From positions 1,320,588 through 1,384,587 of the forward strand of contig NZ_CP056199.1 of the NCBI RefSeq assembly GCF_013782625.1: a stretch of 64,000 nt of DNA. Direction: 5' to 3'. Source of the stretch: Enterobacter sp. RHBSTW-00994. Its GTDB lineage: Bacteria; Pseudomonadota; Gammaproteobacteria; Enterobacterales; Enterobacteriaceae. Positions 37,937-49,786 of this stretch are shown here, piece by piece; within the stretch, counting starts at the first letter, position 1; every line of letters begins with the position of its first letter. The notes beneath the pieces are model-generated. The model ran no database searches. It was not told the origin of the DNA and worked only from the letters and a program-made list of their open reading frames with translations. Position numbers and translations under genes: made by a program.

Positions 37937-40744
37937 ATGCAGAACGGCGCAATGAAAGCCTGGCTGGACTCTTCTTACCTCTCCGGTGCGAACCAGAGCT
38001 GGATAGAACAGCTCTATGAAGACTTCTTAACCGATCCTGACTCAGTGGACGCAAACTGGCGTTCCATGTTCCAGCAATTACCTGGAACTGGGGTCAAACC
38101 GGATCAATTCCATTCCAAAACGCGTGATTATTTCCGTCGTCTGGCGAAGGATGCCTCACGTTATACTTCCTCGATTTCCGACCCTGATACCAATGTTAAG
38201 CAGGTTAAAGTCCTGCAGTTGATTAACGCCTACCGCTTCCGTGGTCACCAGCACGCGAATCTTGATCCGCTGGGACTGTGGCAGCAAGAACGTGTAGCGG
38301 ATCTCGATCCGGCTTACCACGATCTGACCGAGGCCGATTTCCAGGAAAGCTATAACGTAGGTTCTTTCGCCATCGGTAAAGATACGATGAAGCTGGGCGA
38401 TCTGATTGACGCGCTCAAGCAAACCTACTGTGGCTCCATCGGCGCGGAATATATGCACATCACTTCCACAGAAGAAAAACGCTGGATCCAACAGCGTATC
38501 GAATCTGTGGCCGGTCACGCGACGTTCTCTACTGATGAGAAAAAGCGTTTCCTTAGCGAACTGACCGCAGCGGAAGGTCTTGAACGTTATCTGGGGGCTA
38601 AATTCCCTGGCGCTAAACGCTTCTCACTGGAAGGTGGTGATGCGCTAGTCCCTATGCTTAAAGAGCTGATTCGTCATGCAGGCAACAGCGGCACGCGTGA
38701 AGTTGTACTGGGCATGGCCCACCGCGGTCGTCTGAACGTCCTGGTCAACGTTCTGGGTAAAAAACCTCAGGACCTGTTTGATGAGTTTGCAGGTAAACAT
38801 AAAGAACACCTTGGCACAGGCGACGTGAAGTACCACATGGGCTTCTCGTCGGATATCGAAACGAAAGGCGGCCTGGTTCACCTGGCGCTGGCGTTTAACC
38901 CATCGCACCTTGAAATCGTCAGCCCGGTGGTTATCGGTTCTGTGCGTGCCCGTCTGGACAGACTGGATGAGCCAAGCAGCAATAAAGTTCTGCCAATTAC
39001 CATTCATGGTGATGCCGCGGTAACAGGGCAGGGCGTGGTTCAGGAAACCCTGAACATGTCTAAAGCGCGTGGTTATGAAGTGGGTGGTACAGTTCGCATC
39101 GTGATCAACAACCAGGTGGGCTTTACTACGTCTAACCCGCTGGATGCGCGCTCCACTCCTTACTGTACTGATATCGGTAAAATGGTTCAGGCGCCTATTT
39201 TCCACGTTAATGCGGATGATCCTGAAGCCGTCGCGTTCGTGACCCGTCTGGCTCTGGATTTCCGTAACACCTTTAAACGTGATGTCTTCATCGACCTGTT
39301 CTGCTACCGCCGCCACGGCCACAACGAAGCCGATGAGCCAAGTGCAACGCAGCCGCTGATGTATCAGAAAATCAAAAAGCATCCGACGCCGCGTAAGATC
39401 TATGCCGACAAACTGGAAGCTGAAAAGGTAACGACGCTCGAAGATGCGACCGAAATGGTCAATCTTTACCGCGATGCGTTGGATGCTGGCGAGTGTGTGG
39501 TGAAAGAGCTGCGTCCAATGAACATGCACTCCTTTACCTGGTCGCCGTACCTTAACCACGAGTGGGATGAGAGCTACCCGAATAAGGTAGAGATGAAACG
39601 TCTGCAAGAGCTGGCAAAACGTATCAGCAGCGTGCCTGACGCGATCGAAATGCAGTCCCGTGTACAGAAAATCTACTCTGACCGTCAATCTATGGCGTCA
39701 GGTGAGAAGATGTTCGACTGGGGTGGTGCAGAAAACCTGGCTTACGCCACGCTAGTGGACGAAGGTATTCCGGTTCGTCTGTCTGGTGAAGATGCGGGAC
39801 GCGGAACCTTCTTCCACCGCCACGCGGTTATTCACAACCAGACTAACGGCTCCACTTATACCCCATTGCAGCATGTTCACAATGGACAGGGCCAGTTCAA
39901 GGTCTGGGACTCCGTATTGTCTGAAGAAGCGGTGCTGGCATTCGAATATGGTTATGCGACCGCAGAGCCGCGCACTCTGACCATCTGGGAAGCGCAGTTT
40001 GGTGACTTCGCCAACGGTGCTCAGGTGGTTATCGACCAGTTCATCTCCTCCGGTGAGCAGAAATGGGGCCGTATGTGTGGCTTGGTGATGCTGTTACCGC
40101 ACGGCTATGAAGGGCAGGGTCCGGAGCACTCTTCCGCACGTCTGGAACGCTATCTGCAACTTTGTGCTGAGCAAAACATGCAGGTTTGTGTGCCGTCGAC
40201 TCCGGCTCAGGTGTACCACATGCTACGTCGCCAGGCGTTGCGCGGTATGCGCCGTCCGTTGGTGGTGATGTCACCCAAATCGCTGCTGCGTCACCCGTTA
40301 GCGGTCTCAAGCCTTGATGAGCTGGCGAATGGAGCCTTCCAGCCAGCGATTGGCGAGATTGACGAGCTGGATCCGAAAGCCGTGAAGCGTGTCGTAATGT
40401 GTTCTGGTAAGGTTTATTACGATCTGCTGGAACAGCGCCGTAAGAATGGCCAGAAAGATGTCGCCATCGTGCGTGTCGAGCAGCTTTATCCATTCCCGCA
40501 CCAGGCGGTGCAGGAAGCGTTGAAACCGTATGCCCACGTACATGATTTTGTCTGGTGTCAGGAAGAGCCGCTCAACCAGGGCGCATGGTACTGCAGCCAG
40601 CATCATTTCCGTGATGTGATTCCATTTGGGGCGGGTCTGCGTTATGCAGGTCGTCCGGCCTCCGCCTCTCCGGCGGTAGGGTATATGTCCGTTCACCAGA
40701 AGCAACAGCAAGATCTGGTGAATGACGCGCTGAACGTCGATTAA
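37937..40744 (+). CDS. sucA: 2-oxoglutarate dehydrogenase E1 component
   Basis: Thiamine-diphosphate-dependent decarboxylase starting the 2-oxoglutarate dehydrogenase complex. The 935-residue product starts [20 protein letters not shown] (E2-binding N-terminal segment). ThDP-site segments include [31 protein letters not shown] and NNQVGFTT; a transketolase-type second domain carries [15 protein letters not shown] and the conserved ending. It is two residues longer than remembered for E. coli. sucB starts 14 bp downstream. Confidence 0.98.
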   Translation: MQNGAMKAWLDSSYLSGANQSWIEQLYEDFLTDPDSVDANWRSMFQQLPGTGVKPDQFHSKTRDYFRRLAKDASRYTSSISDPDTNVKQVKVLQLINAYRFRGHQHANLDPLGLWQQERVADLDPAYHDLTEADFQESYNVGSFAIGKDTMKLGDLIDALKQTYCGSIGAEYMHITSTEEKRWIQQRIESVAGHATFSTDEKKRFLSELTAAEGLERYLGAKFPGAKRFSLEGGDALVPMLKELIRHAGNSGTREVVLGMAHRGRLNVLVNVLGKKPQDLFDEFAGKHKEHLGTGDVKYHMGFSSDIETKGGLVHLALAFNPSHLEIVSPVVIGSVRARLDRLDEPSSNKVLPITIHGDAAVTGQGVVQETLNMSKARGYEVGGTVRIVINNQVGFTTSNPLDARSTPYCTDIGKMVQAPIFHVNADDPEAVAFVTRLALDFRNTFKRDVFIDLFCYRRHGHNEADEPSATQPLMYQKIKKHPTPRKIYADKLEAEKVTTLEDATEMVNLYRDALDAGECVVKELRPMNMHSFTWSPYLNHEWDESYPNKVEMKRLQELAKRISSVPDAIEMQSRVQKIYSDRQSMASGEKMFDWGGAENLAYATLVDEGIPVRLSGEDAGRGTFFHRHAVIHNQTNGSTYTPLQHVHNGQGQFKVWDSVLSEEAVLAFEYGYATAEPRTLTIWEAQFGDFANGAQVVIDQFISSGEQKWGRMCGLVMLLPHGYEGQGPEHSSARLERYLQLCAEQNMQVCVPSTPAQVYHMLRRQALRGMRRPLVVMSPKSLLRHPLAVSSLDELANGAFQPAIGEIDELDPKAVKRVVMCSGKVYYDLLEQRRKNGQKDVAIVRVEQLYPFPHQAVQEALKPYAHVHDFVWCQEEPLNQGAWYCSQHHFRDVIPFGAGLRYAGRPASASPAVGYMSVHQKQQQDLVNDALNVD

Positions 40745-40758
40745 TTAAAGGATACATA

Positions 40759-41979
40759 ATGAGTAGCGTAGATATTCTTGTTCCCGACCTGCCTGAGTCT
40801 GTAGCAGATGCGACTGTTGCGACCTGGCATAAAAAACCGGGCGATACCGTCCAGCGCGACGAAGTGCTGGTAGAAATCGAAACTGACAAAGTGGTACTGG
40901 AAGTACCGGCTTCGGCGGATGGCATTCTGGATGCAGTGCTGGAAGATGAAGGTACAACGGTAACCTCTCGCCAGATCCTGGGTCGCCTGCGTGAAGGCAA
41001 TAGCTCTGGTAAAGAATCCAGTGCGAAGTCTGAAGCAAAAGAGTCTACTCCGGCTCAGCGCCAACAGGCATCTCTTGAAGAACAAAGTAATGATGCACTT
41101 AGCCCGGCGATCCGCCGTCTGCTGGCTGAGCACAACCTGGATGCCGCAGCCATTAAAGGCACAGGTGTCGGTGGCCGTCTGACGCGCGAAGACATTGATA
41201 AGCACCTGGCGAAAGCCCCTGCGAAAGCAGAAGCCAAAGCCCCTGTGGCAGCATCTGCAGCACAGCCTGCTCTGGGTGCTCGCAGCGAGAAACGTGTACC
41301 AATGACTCGCCTGCGTAAACGCGTGGCTGAGCGTCTGCTGGAGGCGAAAAACTCCACCGCGATGCTGACCACCTTCAACGAAGTGAACATGAAACCTATC
41401 ATGGACCTGCGTAAGCAGTACGGTGACGCGTTTGAAAAACGTCATGGTATCCGTCTGGGCTTTATGTCTTTCTATGTGAAAGCGGTGGTTGAAGCGTTGA
41501 AACGCTACCCGGAAGTCAACGCGTCTATCGACGGCGATGACGTGGTTTACCACAACTATTTCGATGTAAGCATGGCGGTGTCAACGCCACGCGGCCTGGT
41601 GACTCCGGTTCTGCGTGATGTGGATACCCTGGGTATGGCTGATATCGAGAAAAATATTAAAGAACTGGCCGTAAAAGGCCGTGACGGCAAGCTGACCGTA
41701 GACGATCTGACCGGCGGTAATTTCACCATTACCAACGGCGGCGTATTCGGCTCGCTGATGTCTACCCCGATCATTAACCCGCCGCAGAGCGCGATCCTGG
41801 GTATGCATGCCATTAAAGATCGTCCAATGGCCGTAGACGGTAAAGTTGAGATCCTGCCGATGATGTATCTGGCACTCTCTTACGATCACCGCCTGATTGA
41901 TGGTCGTGAGTCCGTGGGCTTCCTGGTTGCTATTAAAGAGCTGCTGGAAGATCCGACGCGTCTGCTGCTGGACGTCTAG
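40759..41979 (+). CDS. sucB: Dihydrolipoyl succinyltransferase E2 component
   Basis: Core of the 2-oxoglutarate dehydrogenase complex. The 406-residue product has one N-terminal lipoyl domain (about 1-80; lipoylated Lys in [10 protein letters not shown] near residue 44), a peripheral E1/E3-binding domain (about 112-150, [14 protein letters not shown]), an Ala/Pro/Lys linker, and the catalytic domain with the HRLIDG motif ([11 protein letters not shown]) near the C terminus. Single lipoyl domain and length fit SucB. It is followed by a REP-like hairpin before sucC. Confidence 0.98.
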   Translation: MSSVDILVPDLPESVADATVATWHKKPGDTVQRDEVLVEIETDKVVLEVPASADGILDAVLEDEGTTVTSRQILGRLREGNSSGKESSAKSEAKESTPAQRQQASLEEQSNDALSPAIRRLLAEHNLDAAAIKGTGVGGRLTREDIDKHLAKAPAKAEAKAPVAASAAQPALGARSEKRVPMTRLRKRVAERLLEAKNSTAMLTTFNEVNMKPIMDLRKQYGDAFEKRHGIRLGFMSFYVKAVVEALKRYPEVNASIDGDDVVYHNYFDVSMAVSTPRGLVTPVLRDVDTLGMADIEKNIKELAVKGRDGKLTVDDLTGGNFTITNGGVFGSLMSTPIINPPQSAILGMHAIKDRPMAVDGKVEILPMMYLALSYDHRLIDGRESVGFLVAIKELLEDPTRLLLDV

Positions 41980-42000
41980 TAGTTTTTTAGCATCACCTGC

Positions 42001-42036
42001 CCTGTAGGCCGGATGAAGACCGCGTCGGCCTACAGG
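42001..42036. repeat. REP-type palindrome between sucB and sucC
   Basis: CCTGTAGGCCGGATGAAGAC is followed by CGCGTCGGCCTACAGG: a classic REP/PU-like stem in the 95-bp sucB-sucC gap. It likely protects the upstream sucAB message. Confidence 0.8.
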
Positions 42037-42074
42037 TTTGAAGATAACGATTACCTGAAGGATGGATAGAACAC

Positions 42075-43241
42075 ATGAACTTACATGAATATCAGGCTAA
42101 ACAGCTGTTTGCCAGGTCAGGTTTACCGGCTCCGGTGGGTTACGCCTGTACTACCCCACGTGAAGCAGAAGAAGCCGCATCTAAAATCGGTTCCGGCCCT
42201 TGGGTAGTTAAATGTCAGGTTCACGCTGGCGGCCGCGGTAAAGCGGGCGGTGTGAAAGTGGTTAAAACCAAAGAAGAGATCCGCGCGTTTGCTGAACACT
42301 GGCTGGGTAAGCGTCTGGTGACCTATCAGACAGATGCGAATGGCCAGCCGGTTAACCAAATCCTGGTTGAAGCGGCGACTGATATCGCAAAAGAGCTGTA
42401 TCTCGGTGCTGTTGTTGACCGTAGCTCACGTCGTGTTGTGTTCATGGCGTCTACCGAAGGCGGCGTGGAAATTGAGAAAGTGGCGGAAGAAACCCCGCAC
42501 CTGATTCATAAAGTGGCTATCGATCCGCTGGCAGGTCCAATGCCATACCAGGGACGCGAACTGGCGTTCAAACTGGGTCTGGAAGGTAAACTGGTTCAAC
42601 AGTTCACCAAAATCTTCATGGGTCTGGCGACGATCTTCCTGGAGCGCGATCTGGCGCTGATCGAGATTAACCCACTGGTGATTACCACTCAGGGTGACTT
42701 GATCTGCCTCGATGGCAAACTGGGCGCTGATGGTAACGCACTGTTCCGCCAGGCCGATCTGCGTGAAATGCGTGATCAGTCTCAGGAAGATCCGCGTGAA
42801 GCTCAGGCTGCACAGTGGGAACTGAACTACGTCGCACTGGATGGCAACATTGGCTGCATGGTCAACGGTGCGGGTCTGGCGATGGGAACCATGGACATCG
42901 TTAAACTGCACGGCGGCGAACCGGCAAACTTCCTGGATGTAGGCGGTGGTGCGACAAAAGAGCGTGTGACCGAAGCATTCAAAATCATTCTCTCCGACGA
43001 TAATGTGAAAGCCGTTCTGGTGAACATCTTCGGTGGTATCGTGCGTTGTGACCTGATCGCCGACGGTATCATTGGTGCGGTGGCTGAAGTGGGCGTTAAC
43101 GTCCCGGTTGTTGTGCGTCTGGAAGGTAACAACGCTGAACTCGGCGCGAAAAAACTGGCTGACAGCGGCCTGAATATTATTGCAGCGAAAAGTCTGACGG
43201 ATGCAGCTCAGCAGGTTGTTGCCGCAGTGGAGGGGAAATAA
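42075..43241 (+). CDS. sucC: Succinyl-CoA synthetase beta subunit
   Basis: ATP-grasp subunit of the enzyme making ATP from succinyl-CoA, ADP and phosphate. The 388-residue product begins [16 protein letters not shown], with [16 protein letters not shown] nucleotide-binding loop, LIEINPLV and [11 protein letters not shown] metal-binding segments, and the C-terminal phosphate helix region [15 protein letters not shown]. The stop shares its last base with the sucD start. Confidence 0.98.
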   Translation: MNLHEYQAKQLFARSGLPAPVGYACTTPREAEEAASKIGSGPWVVKCQVHAGGRGKAGGVKVVKTKEEIRAFAEHWLGKRLVTYQTDANGQPVNQILVEAATDIAKELYLGAVVDRSSRRVVFMASTEGGVEIEKVAEETPHLIHKVAIDPLAGPMPYQGRELAFKLGLEGKLVQQFTKIFMGLATIFLERDLALIEINPLVITTQGDLICLDGKLGADGNALFRQADLREMRDQSQEDPREAQAAQWELNYVALDGNIGCMVNGAGLAMGTMDIVKLHGGEPANFLDVGGGATKERVTEAFKIILSDDNVKAVLVNIFGGIVRCDLIADGIIGAVAEVGVNVPVVVRLEGNNAELGAKKLADSGLNIIAAKSLTDAAQQVVAAVEGK

Positions 43242-44110
43242 TGTCTGTTTTGATCGATAAAAATACAAAAGTAATTTGCCAGGGCTTCACCGGTAGCCAG
43301 GGGACTTTCCACTCCGAACAAGCCATTGCTTATGGCACGCAGATGGTAGGTGGCGTAACGCCAGGTAAAGGCGGTACAACGCACCTCGGTATGCCAGTAT
43401 TCAATACTGTGCGCGAAGCCGTCGAAGCCACGGGCGCAACAGCGACCGTCATCTATGTTCCGGCGCCATTCTGCAAAGATTCCATTCTGGAAGCGATCGA
43501 CGCAGGTATCAAACTGATCATCACCATCACCGAAGGTATCCCGACACTGGATATGCTGACCGTGAAAGTGAAGCTGGATGAAGCAGGCGTGCGCATGATT
43601 GGCCCGAACTGCCCAGGTGTTATCACCCCAGGCGAATGTAAAATCGGCATCATGCCTGGTCATATTCACAAGCCAGGAAAAGTGGGTATCGTTTCCCGCT
43701 CGGGTACGCTGACTTATGAAGCGGTCAAGCAGACCACTGACTACGGTTTCGGCCAGTCCACCTGTGTGGGCATCGGCGGTGACCCAATCCCTGGTTCAAA
43801 CTTCATCGACATCCTGAAACTGTTCCAGGAAGATCCACAGACTGAAGCCATCGTCATGATTGGTGAAATCGGTGGTAGTGCAGAAGAAGAAGCGGCGGCG
43901 TATATCAAAGATCACGTCACCAAACCGGTTGTTGGCTACATTGCCGGTGTCACCGCGCCGAAAGGCAAGCGTATGGGCCACGCAGGGGCAATTATCGCGG
44001 GTGGTAAAGGTACTGCGGATGAGAAATTCGCCGCGCTGGAAGCCGCTGGCGTGAAAACCGTGCGCAGCCTGGCTGATATCGGTAATGCGCTGCAATCCAT
44101 CATTAAGTAA
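43241..44110 (+). CDS. sucD: Succinyl-CoA synthetase alpha subunit
   Basis: CoA-binding subunit carrying the phosphohistidine. The 289-residue product starts [21 protein letters not shown] (CoA-binding fold), has [31 protein letters not shown], and the phospho-His in [10 protein letters not shown] (about residue 246). It is the last gene of sdhCDAB-sucABCD; the 3' UTR ends in an intrinsic terminator and probably yields the SdhX sRNA. Confidence 0.98.
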   Translation: MSVLIDKNTKVICQGFTGSQGTFHSEQAIAYGTQMVGGVTPGKGGTTHLGMPVFNTVREAVEATGATATVIYVPAPFCKDSILEAIDAGIKLIITITEGIPTLDMLTVKVKLDEAGVRMIGPNCPGVITPGECKIGIMPGHIHKPGKVGIVSRSGTLTYEAVKQTTDYGFGQSTCVGIGGDPIPGSNFIDILKLFQEDPQTEAIVMIGEIGGSAEEEAAAYIKDHVTKPVVGYIAGVTAPKGKRMGHAGAIIAGGKGTADEKFAALEAAGVKTVRSLADIGNALQSIIK

Positions 44111-44193
44111 AACCACTCTGCTGCCTGAAAGGGGAGTAGTGATATAAAAATGTCCGTTTCGACATGGTTGGCCGCTGAAAAGCGGCCTTTTTT
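44111..44193 (+). ncRNA. sdhX: Probable SdhX (RybD) 3'-UTR-derived sRNA
   Basis: In E. coli and Salmonella RNase E processing of the sdh-suc message frees a small Hfq-binding RNA from the sucD 3' UTR, which represses ackA among others. The same position here holds an 83-base 3' UTR ending in GGCCGCT-GAAA-AGCGGCC plus TTTTTT (44170-44193), a good Hfq-type terminator. Sequence homology to SdhX was not checked, and the 5' end is not known. Confidence 0.5.
44170..44193 (+). terminator. Terminator of sdhCDAB-sucABCD
   Basis: Seven-bp stem GGCCGCT/AGCGGCC with a GAAA tetraloop and six T residues, 60 bp after sucD. Confidence 0.92.
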
Positions 44194-44926
44194 ATGGTGT
44201 TTATTCTGACTTCTCGTCACGGGATGTTGTTTTCCTGTTTGAAAATTGGGCAAACACTCCTCGCTCGGTATAGCCAGTTGCGGGCTACTTCATGAAATAG
44301 TCACAATGAGGTGTTAATTTACAGAGGCTTAAAGGTGAATGAATTGTTGTTAATTATTAATGAGGAACAAAAATGGAAAATTATGAGTAAGGGGCTATGA
44401 TTAATAGTTTATCAGTTCCGGAATCTCCTCCCGCTGTTTAGTTAATAAAAATCACTTTCATCTCTATTATTATCGCTACTCGATAACTATGAATATCTGT
44501 TTTTACACATATATTTAACAAGGTTTTTACTGTGTTTACCAGGTATAAACACAATTAACAAAAATCAATATTGTTGATTTAAATCAATGTTTAATATTTG
44601 GTAAAAGACATCAAAAGGCGCTAAATTGTGCCAGATCAAACTGGCTCAAAAGTGGTAAATTCGCTATATATTGATCACCGTCGTAAAACGCAAAACTGAT
44701 TCAATAAAAACCTGTTTATTGTAAGGATTTTACGGCGTAATATATTTGCGGGATCAATTTGGGTTTTTTATTAACGTATTTGTAACCTTTCATCACTGCT
44801 TTTACCTCCTGTTGAGAATAAGCAACGAAGAACGGGCGCAGATAACTTTGTATTGGGGCATGTGTGTGAATCCTTATCTAACGGGGTTCACTCTCGGAGT
44901 CTTCATGCGATGAGCAAGGAGTCATG
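44194..44926. promoter_or_regulatory. cydA upstream regulatory region
   Basis: About 730 AT-rich bases without a supported ORF between the suc terminator and cydA. In E. coli this interval contains mngR, mngA and mngB; none is here. An FNR site is visible (separate entry). ArcA sites are expected from E. coli, with AT-rich candidates such as TTGTTAATTATTAATGAGG at about 44346-44364, but I could not assign them firmly. Confidence 0.55.
44574..44587. promoter_or_regulatory. FNR-binding site upstream of cydA
   Basis: TTGATTTAAATCAA is a perfect match to the FNR consensus TTGAT-N4-ATCAA. In E. coli FNR represses cydAB under strict anaerobiosis while ArcA activates it in microaerobic conditions. 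Confidence 0.8.
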
Positions 44927-46495
44927 ATGTTAGATATAGTCGAACTGTCGCGCTTACAGTTTGCCTTGACCGCGATGTACCACTTCCTGTTTGTGCCACT
45001 GACGCTCGGTATGGCGTTCTTGCTGGCCATCATGGAAACGGTTTACGTCCTCTCCGGCAAACAGATTTATAAAGATATGACCAAGTTCTGGGGCAAGTTG
45101 TTTGGTATCAACTTTGCGCTGGGCGTGGCAACCGGTCTGACTATGGAGTTCCAGTTCGGGACTAACTGGTCTTACTATTCCCATTATGTAGGGGATATTT
45201 TCGGTGCGCCGCTGGCCATTGAAGGTCTGATGGCCTTCTTCCTCGAATCCACCTTTGTAGGTCTGTTCTTCTTCGGTTGGGACCGTCTGGGTAAAGTCCA
45301 GCATATGGCGGTAACCTGGCTGGTGGCGTTAGGTTCTAACCTGTCCGCACTGTGGATCCTGGTGGCGAACGGCTGGATGCAGAACCCTATCGCGTCTGAT
45401 TTCAACTTCGAAACCATGCGTATGGAGATGGTCAGCTTTGCGGAGCTGGTGCTGAACCCGGTCGCTCAGGTTAAATTTGTTCACACTGTAGCGTCTGGCT
45501 ATGTGTGTGGCGCGATGTTCGTTTTAGGTATCAGTTCCTACTACATGCTGCGTGGCCGAGACTTCGCATTTGCTAAACGTTCTTTTGCGATCGCTGCAAG
45601 CTTCGGTATGGCCGCTATCCTTTCCGTTATTGTTCTGGGTGATGAATCCGGTTATGAAATGGGCGACGTACAGAAAACCAAACTGGCCGCGATTGAAGCT
45701 GAGTGGGAAACCCAGCCAGCACCAGCCGCCTTCACCCTGTTTGGTGTGCCTGACCAGGATGCACAGGAAAACCGTTTCGCTATTCAGATCCCTTACGCAC
45801 TGGGCATCATCGCGACACGTTCTGTCGACAAGCAGGTGACGGGCCTGAAGGATCTGATGGTGCAGCATGAAGGCCGTATCCGTAATGGTATGAAAGCCTA
45901 TGCTCTTCTGGAACAACTGCGTGGTGGTTCCACCGATCAGGCTGTTCGCGATCAATTCAACAATGTGAAGAAAGACCTGGGTTATGGTCTGTTGCTGAAG
46001 CGCTATACCCCGAACGTCTCTGACGCGACGGAAGCACAGATTCAGCAAGCGACGAAAGACTCCATTCCTCGCGTTGCGCCACTGTACTTTGCTTTCCGTA
46101 TCATGGTCGGCTGCGGCATCCTGATGCTACTGATTATTGCGGCGTCCTTCTGGTCAGTGATTCGCAACCGTATCGGCCAGAAAAAATGGCTGTTGCGTAC
46201 CGCAATGTACGGGATCCCGCTGCCATGGATTGCTATCGAGTCCGGTTGGTTCGTGGCGGAATATGGCCGTCAACCGTGGGCGATTGGTGAGGTACTGCCA
46301 ACAGCAGTAGCAAACTCCTCTCTGACGGCAGGCGATCTTATCTTCTCCATGCTGCTGATCTGCGGTTTGTATACCCTGTTCCTGGTGGCTGAACTGTTCC
46401 TGATGTTCAAGTTCGCACGCCTTGGCCCAAGCAGCCTGAAAACCGGTCGCTATCACTACGAGCAGTCCAATGTGGCTTCTCAGCCGGCACGCTAA
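44927..46495 (+). CDS. cydA: Cytochrome bd-I ubiquinol oxidase subunit I
   Basis: High-oxygen-affinity terminal oxidase subunit binding hemes b558, b595 and d and oxidising ubiquinol. Of two adjacent ATGs the second (44927) is better spaced from AAGGAG and gives the 522 residues of E. coli CydA, starting [20 protein letters not shown] (His19 heme ligand). The Q-loop carries GRQPWAIGE. The long Q-loop and nine or so helices identify the proteobacterial L-type. cydB follows after 15 bp. Confidence 0.98.
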   Translation: MLDIVELSRLQFALTAMYHFLFVPLTLGMAFLLAIMETVYVLSGKQIYKDMTKFWGKLFGINFALGVATGLTMEFQFGTNWSYYSHYVGDIFGAPLAIEGLMAFFLESTFVGLFFFGWDRLGKVQHMAVTWLVALGSNLSALWILVANGWMQNPIASDFNFETMRMEMVSFAELVLNPVAQVKFVHTVASGYVCGAMFVLGISSYYMLRGRDFAFAKRSFAIAASFGMAAILSVIVLGDESGYEMGDVQKTKLAAIEAEWETQPAPAAFTLFGVPDQDAQENRFAIQIPYALGIIATRSVDKQVTGLKDLMVQHEGRIRNGMKAYALLEQLRGGSTDQAVRDQFNNVKKDLGYGLLLKRYTPNVSDATEAQIQQATKDSIPRVAPLYFAFRIMVGCGILMLLIIAASFWSVIRNRIGQKKWLLRTAMYGIPLPWIAIESGWFVAEYGRQPWAIGEVLPTAVANSSLTAGDLIFSMLLICGLYTLFLVAELFLMFKFARLGPSSLKTGRYHYEQSNVASQPAR

Positions 46496-46510
46496 GACAG
46501 GAGTCGTCAA

Positions 46511-47650
46511 ATGATCGATTATGAAGTATTGCGTTTTATCTGGTGGCTGCTGGTTGGCATTTTGCTGATTGGTTTTGCTGTCACCGACGGTTTCGACATG
46601 GGGGTGGGCATGCTCACCCGATTCCTCGGTCGTAATGACACCGAGCGTCGAATTATGATTAACTCCATCGCCCCACACTGGGACGGTAACCAGGTTTGGT
46701 TGATCACTGCTGGTGGCGCACTGTTTGCTGCCTGGCCAATGGTCTACGCAGCGGCGTTTTCCGGCTTCTATGTGGCGATGATTCTGGTGCTGGCATCATT
46801 GTTCTTCCGTCCAGTCGGTTTTGACTACCGCTCTAAGATTGAAGACACTCGCTGGCGCAATATGTGGGACTGGGGCATTTTCATTGGTAGCTTCGTACCA
46901 CCGCTGGTGATCGGTGTGGCATTCGGCAACCTGTTGCAGGGTGTTCCGTTCCACATTGATGAGTACATGCGTCTTTATTACACCGGTAACTTCTTCCAGT
47001 TGTTGAATCCGTTTGGTCTGCTGGCCGGTGTAGTGAGCGTGGCGATGATCATTACACAAGGCGCAACTTATTTGCAGATGCGTACTGTGGGTGAACTGCA
47101 CCTGCGTTCACGTGCGACAGCTCAGGTTGCTGCACTGGTTACGTTGGTATGCTTCGCACTGGCAGGCGTTTGGGTTGTCTACGGTATTGATGGCTACGTG
47201 GTGACATCTGCTATCAACCATGTAGCGCCTTCAAACCCACTGACCAAAGAAGTGGCGCGTCAGGCTGGTGCATGGCTTGTGAACTTCAACAATATGCCTG
47301 TACTGTGGGTTATCCCGGCGCTGGGTGTACTGCTGCCGCTGCTTACAGTTTTGACATCTCGTCTTGAAAAGGGTGCACTGGCTTTCGTGTTCTCTTCTCT
47401 GACGCTGGCGTGCATCATTCTGACGGCGGGTATCGCGATGTTCCCATTCGTCATGCCATCCAGCACTATGATGAATGCAAGCCTGACTATGTGGGATGCG
47501 ACCTCTAGCCAGCTGACACTGAATCTGATGACGTATGTTGCGTGCGTGTTCGTACCGATTATCTTGCTCTACACCACGTGGTGTTACTGGAAAATGTTCG
47601 GTCGTATCACGAAAGAAGATATCGAAAGCAACACTCATTCCCTGTACTAA
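46511..47650 (+). CDS. cydB: Cytochrome bd-I ubiquinol oxidase subunit II
   Basis: Integral membrane partner of CydA, binding structural ubiquinone. The 379-residue product starts MIDYEVLRFIWWLLVG and has the conserved TDGFDMGVGML, NEVWL-type IAPHWDGNQVWLITAGGALFAAWP and PFGLLAGV segments with about nine helices. cydX follows 14 bp later. Confidence 0.98.
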   Translation: MIDYEVLRFIWWLLVGILLIGFAVTDGFDMGVGMLTRFLGRNDTERRIMINSIAPHWDGNQVWLITAGGALFAAWPMVYAAAFSGFYVAMILVLASLFFRPVGFDYRSKIEDTRWRNMWDWGIFIGSFVPPLVIGVAFGNLLQGVPFHIDEYMRLYYTGNFFQLLNPFGLLAGVVSVAMIITQGATYLQMRTVGELHLRSRATAQVAALVTLVCFALAGVWVVYGIDGYVVTSAINHVAPSNPLTKEVARQAGAWLVNFNNMPVLWVIPALGVLLPLLTVLTSRLEKGALAFVFSSLTLACIILTAGIAMFPFVMPSSTMMNASLTMWDATSSQLTLNLMTYVACVFVPIILLYTTWCYWKMFGRITKEDIESNTHSLY

Positions 47651-47664
47651 GTAAGGAGCTGAAT

Positions 47665-47778
47665 ATGTGGTACTTCGCATGGATTTTGGGGACGCTTCTT
47701 GCCTGTGCTTTCGGCATCATTACTGCCCTGGCGCTTGAGCACGTTGAAGCAGCTAAAACGAGTGAAGAAAAACACTAA
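47665..47778 (+). CDS. cydX: Cytochrome bd-I small subunit CydX
   Basis: A 37-residue single-helix protein starting MWYFAWILGTLLACAFGI and ending TSEEKH, preceded by AAGGAGCTGAAT. It is the known third subunit required for bd-I stability and activity in E. coli. Its stop shares a base with the ybgE start. It is easy to miss because of its size. Confidence 0.96.
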   Translation: MWYFAWILGTLLACAFGIITALALEHVEAAKTSEEKH

Positions 47779-48071
47779 TGATGAATATTATCGCAACGTT
47801 ATATGCGGTAATGGACAAGCGCCCGTTAAGGGCGCTTTCCTTAGTGATGGCACTGCTGCTGGCAGGTTGCATCTTCTGGGACCCTTCGCGTTTTGCGGCG
47901 AAGACCAGCGAGCTTGAGATCTGGCACGGCCTCTTCATTATGTGGGCGGTGTGTGCAGGTGTGATTCATGGTGTGGGTTTTCGTCCGAAGGCTGTGCACT
48001 GGCAAGGTGTTTTTTGCCCTCTCATCGCTGACCTGGTGCTCCTCGCTGGGTTGATTTTCTTCTTCTTCTGA
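47778..48071 (+). CDS. ybgE: Cyd operon membrane protein YbgE
   Basis: A 97-residue membrane protein with three hydrophobic segments, including the ALSLVMALLLAGCIFWDPSRF and LIADLVLLAGLIFFFF stretches. It follows cydX with a one-base overlap and belongs to the cyd-operon YbgE family, whose function is undefined. Two adjacent ATGs are possible; the first is given. Confidence 0.92.
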   Translation: MMNIIATLYAVMDKRPLRALSLVMALLLAGCIFWDPSRFAAKTSELEIWHGLFIMWAVCAGVIHGVGFRPKAVHWQGVFCPLIADLVLLAGLIFFFF

Positions 48072-48091
48072 ATAAGAAATGTCCGTTAACC

Positions 48092-48115
48092 TTATGGGCT
48101 TGCCTAAGCCCATAA
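48092..48115 (+). terminator. Hairpin after ybgE, possible weak terminator
   Basis: TTATGGGCTT-GCCT-AAGCCCATAA followed by AAATTT. A strong stem without a full T-run, in the 148-bp gap between the cyd and tol operons. Confidence 0.4.
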
Positions 48116-48219
48116 AAATTTACTCTCCGTTTACTTTCCCCCATTCCAAACCATCTTTCCCGCGCGTATAGTAGCGAAGTTTAAAAGCTATAACTTTTGT
48201 TGCATTACCGGGATGTAAA

Positions 48220-49313
<1,094 letters not shown>

Positions 49314-49316
49314 ACC

Positions 49317-49745
49317 ATGGCCAGAACGCGTGGACGAGGTCGTCGCGAACTCAAGTCCGAAATCAATATTGTTCCGCTGCTTGACGTTCTGTTAGTACTG
49401 TTGCTTATTTTTATGGCAACAGCGCCGATCATTACCCAAAGCGTAGAAGTTGATCTGCCGGATGCGACAGAATCACAAGCGGTAAGCACTAATGACGATC
49501 CTCCGGTCATCATTGAGGTTTCCGGTGTGGGGCAATATAGCGTGGTGGTAGAGAAAGATCGTATGGATCAGTTGCCGCCTGAGCAAGTCATTGCTGAAGC
49601 GCAACGTCGTCTGGAATCCAATCCGAAGACGGTCTTTTTAATCGGTGGTGCGAAAGACGTACCCTACGATGAAATTATTAAAGCGCTGAACTTGCTACAT
49701 AGCGCGGGTGTTAAGTCAGTTGGCTTAATGACGCAGCCTATTTGA
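49317..49745 (+). CDS. tolR: Tol-Pal proton channel subunit TolR
   Basis: ExbD/MotB-type partner of TolQ. The 142-residue product has one N-terminal transmembrane helix with the proton-carrying Asp in INIVPLLDVLLVLLLIF (about residue 23) and a periplasmic domain (about 60-142). It starts 3 bp after tolQ. Confidence 0.97.
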   Translation: MARTRGRGRRELKSEINIVPLLDVLLVLLLIFMATAPIITQSVEVDLPDATESQAVSTNDDPPVIIEVSGVGQYSVVVEKDRMDQLPPEQVIAEAQRRLESNPKTVFLIGGAKDVPYDEIIKALNLLHSAGVKSVGLMTQPI

Positions 49746-49786
49746 TCACCTGCTAGCAGTGGGATACGAGTTTTTGGGAACCGATA

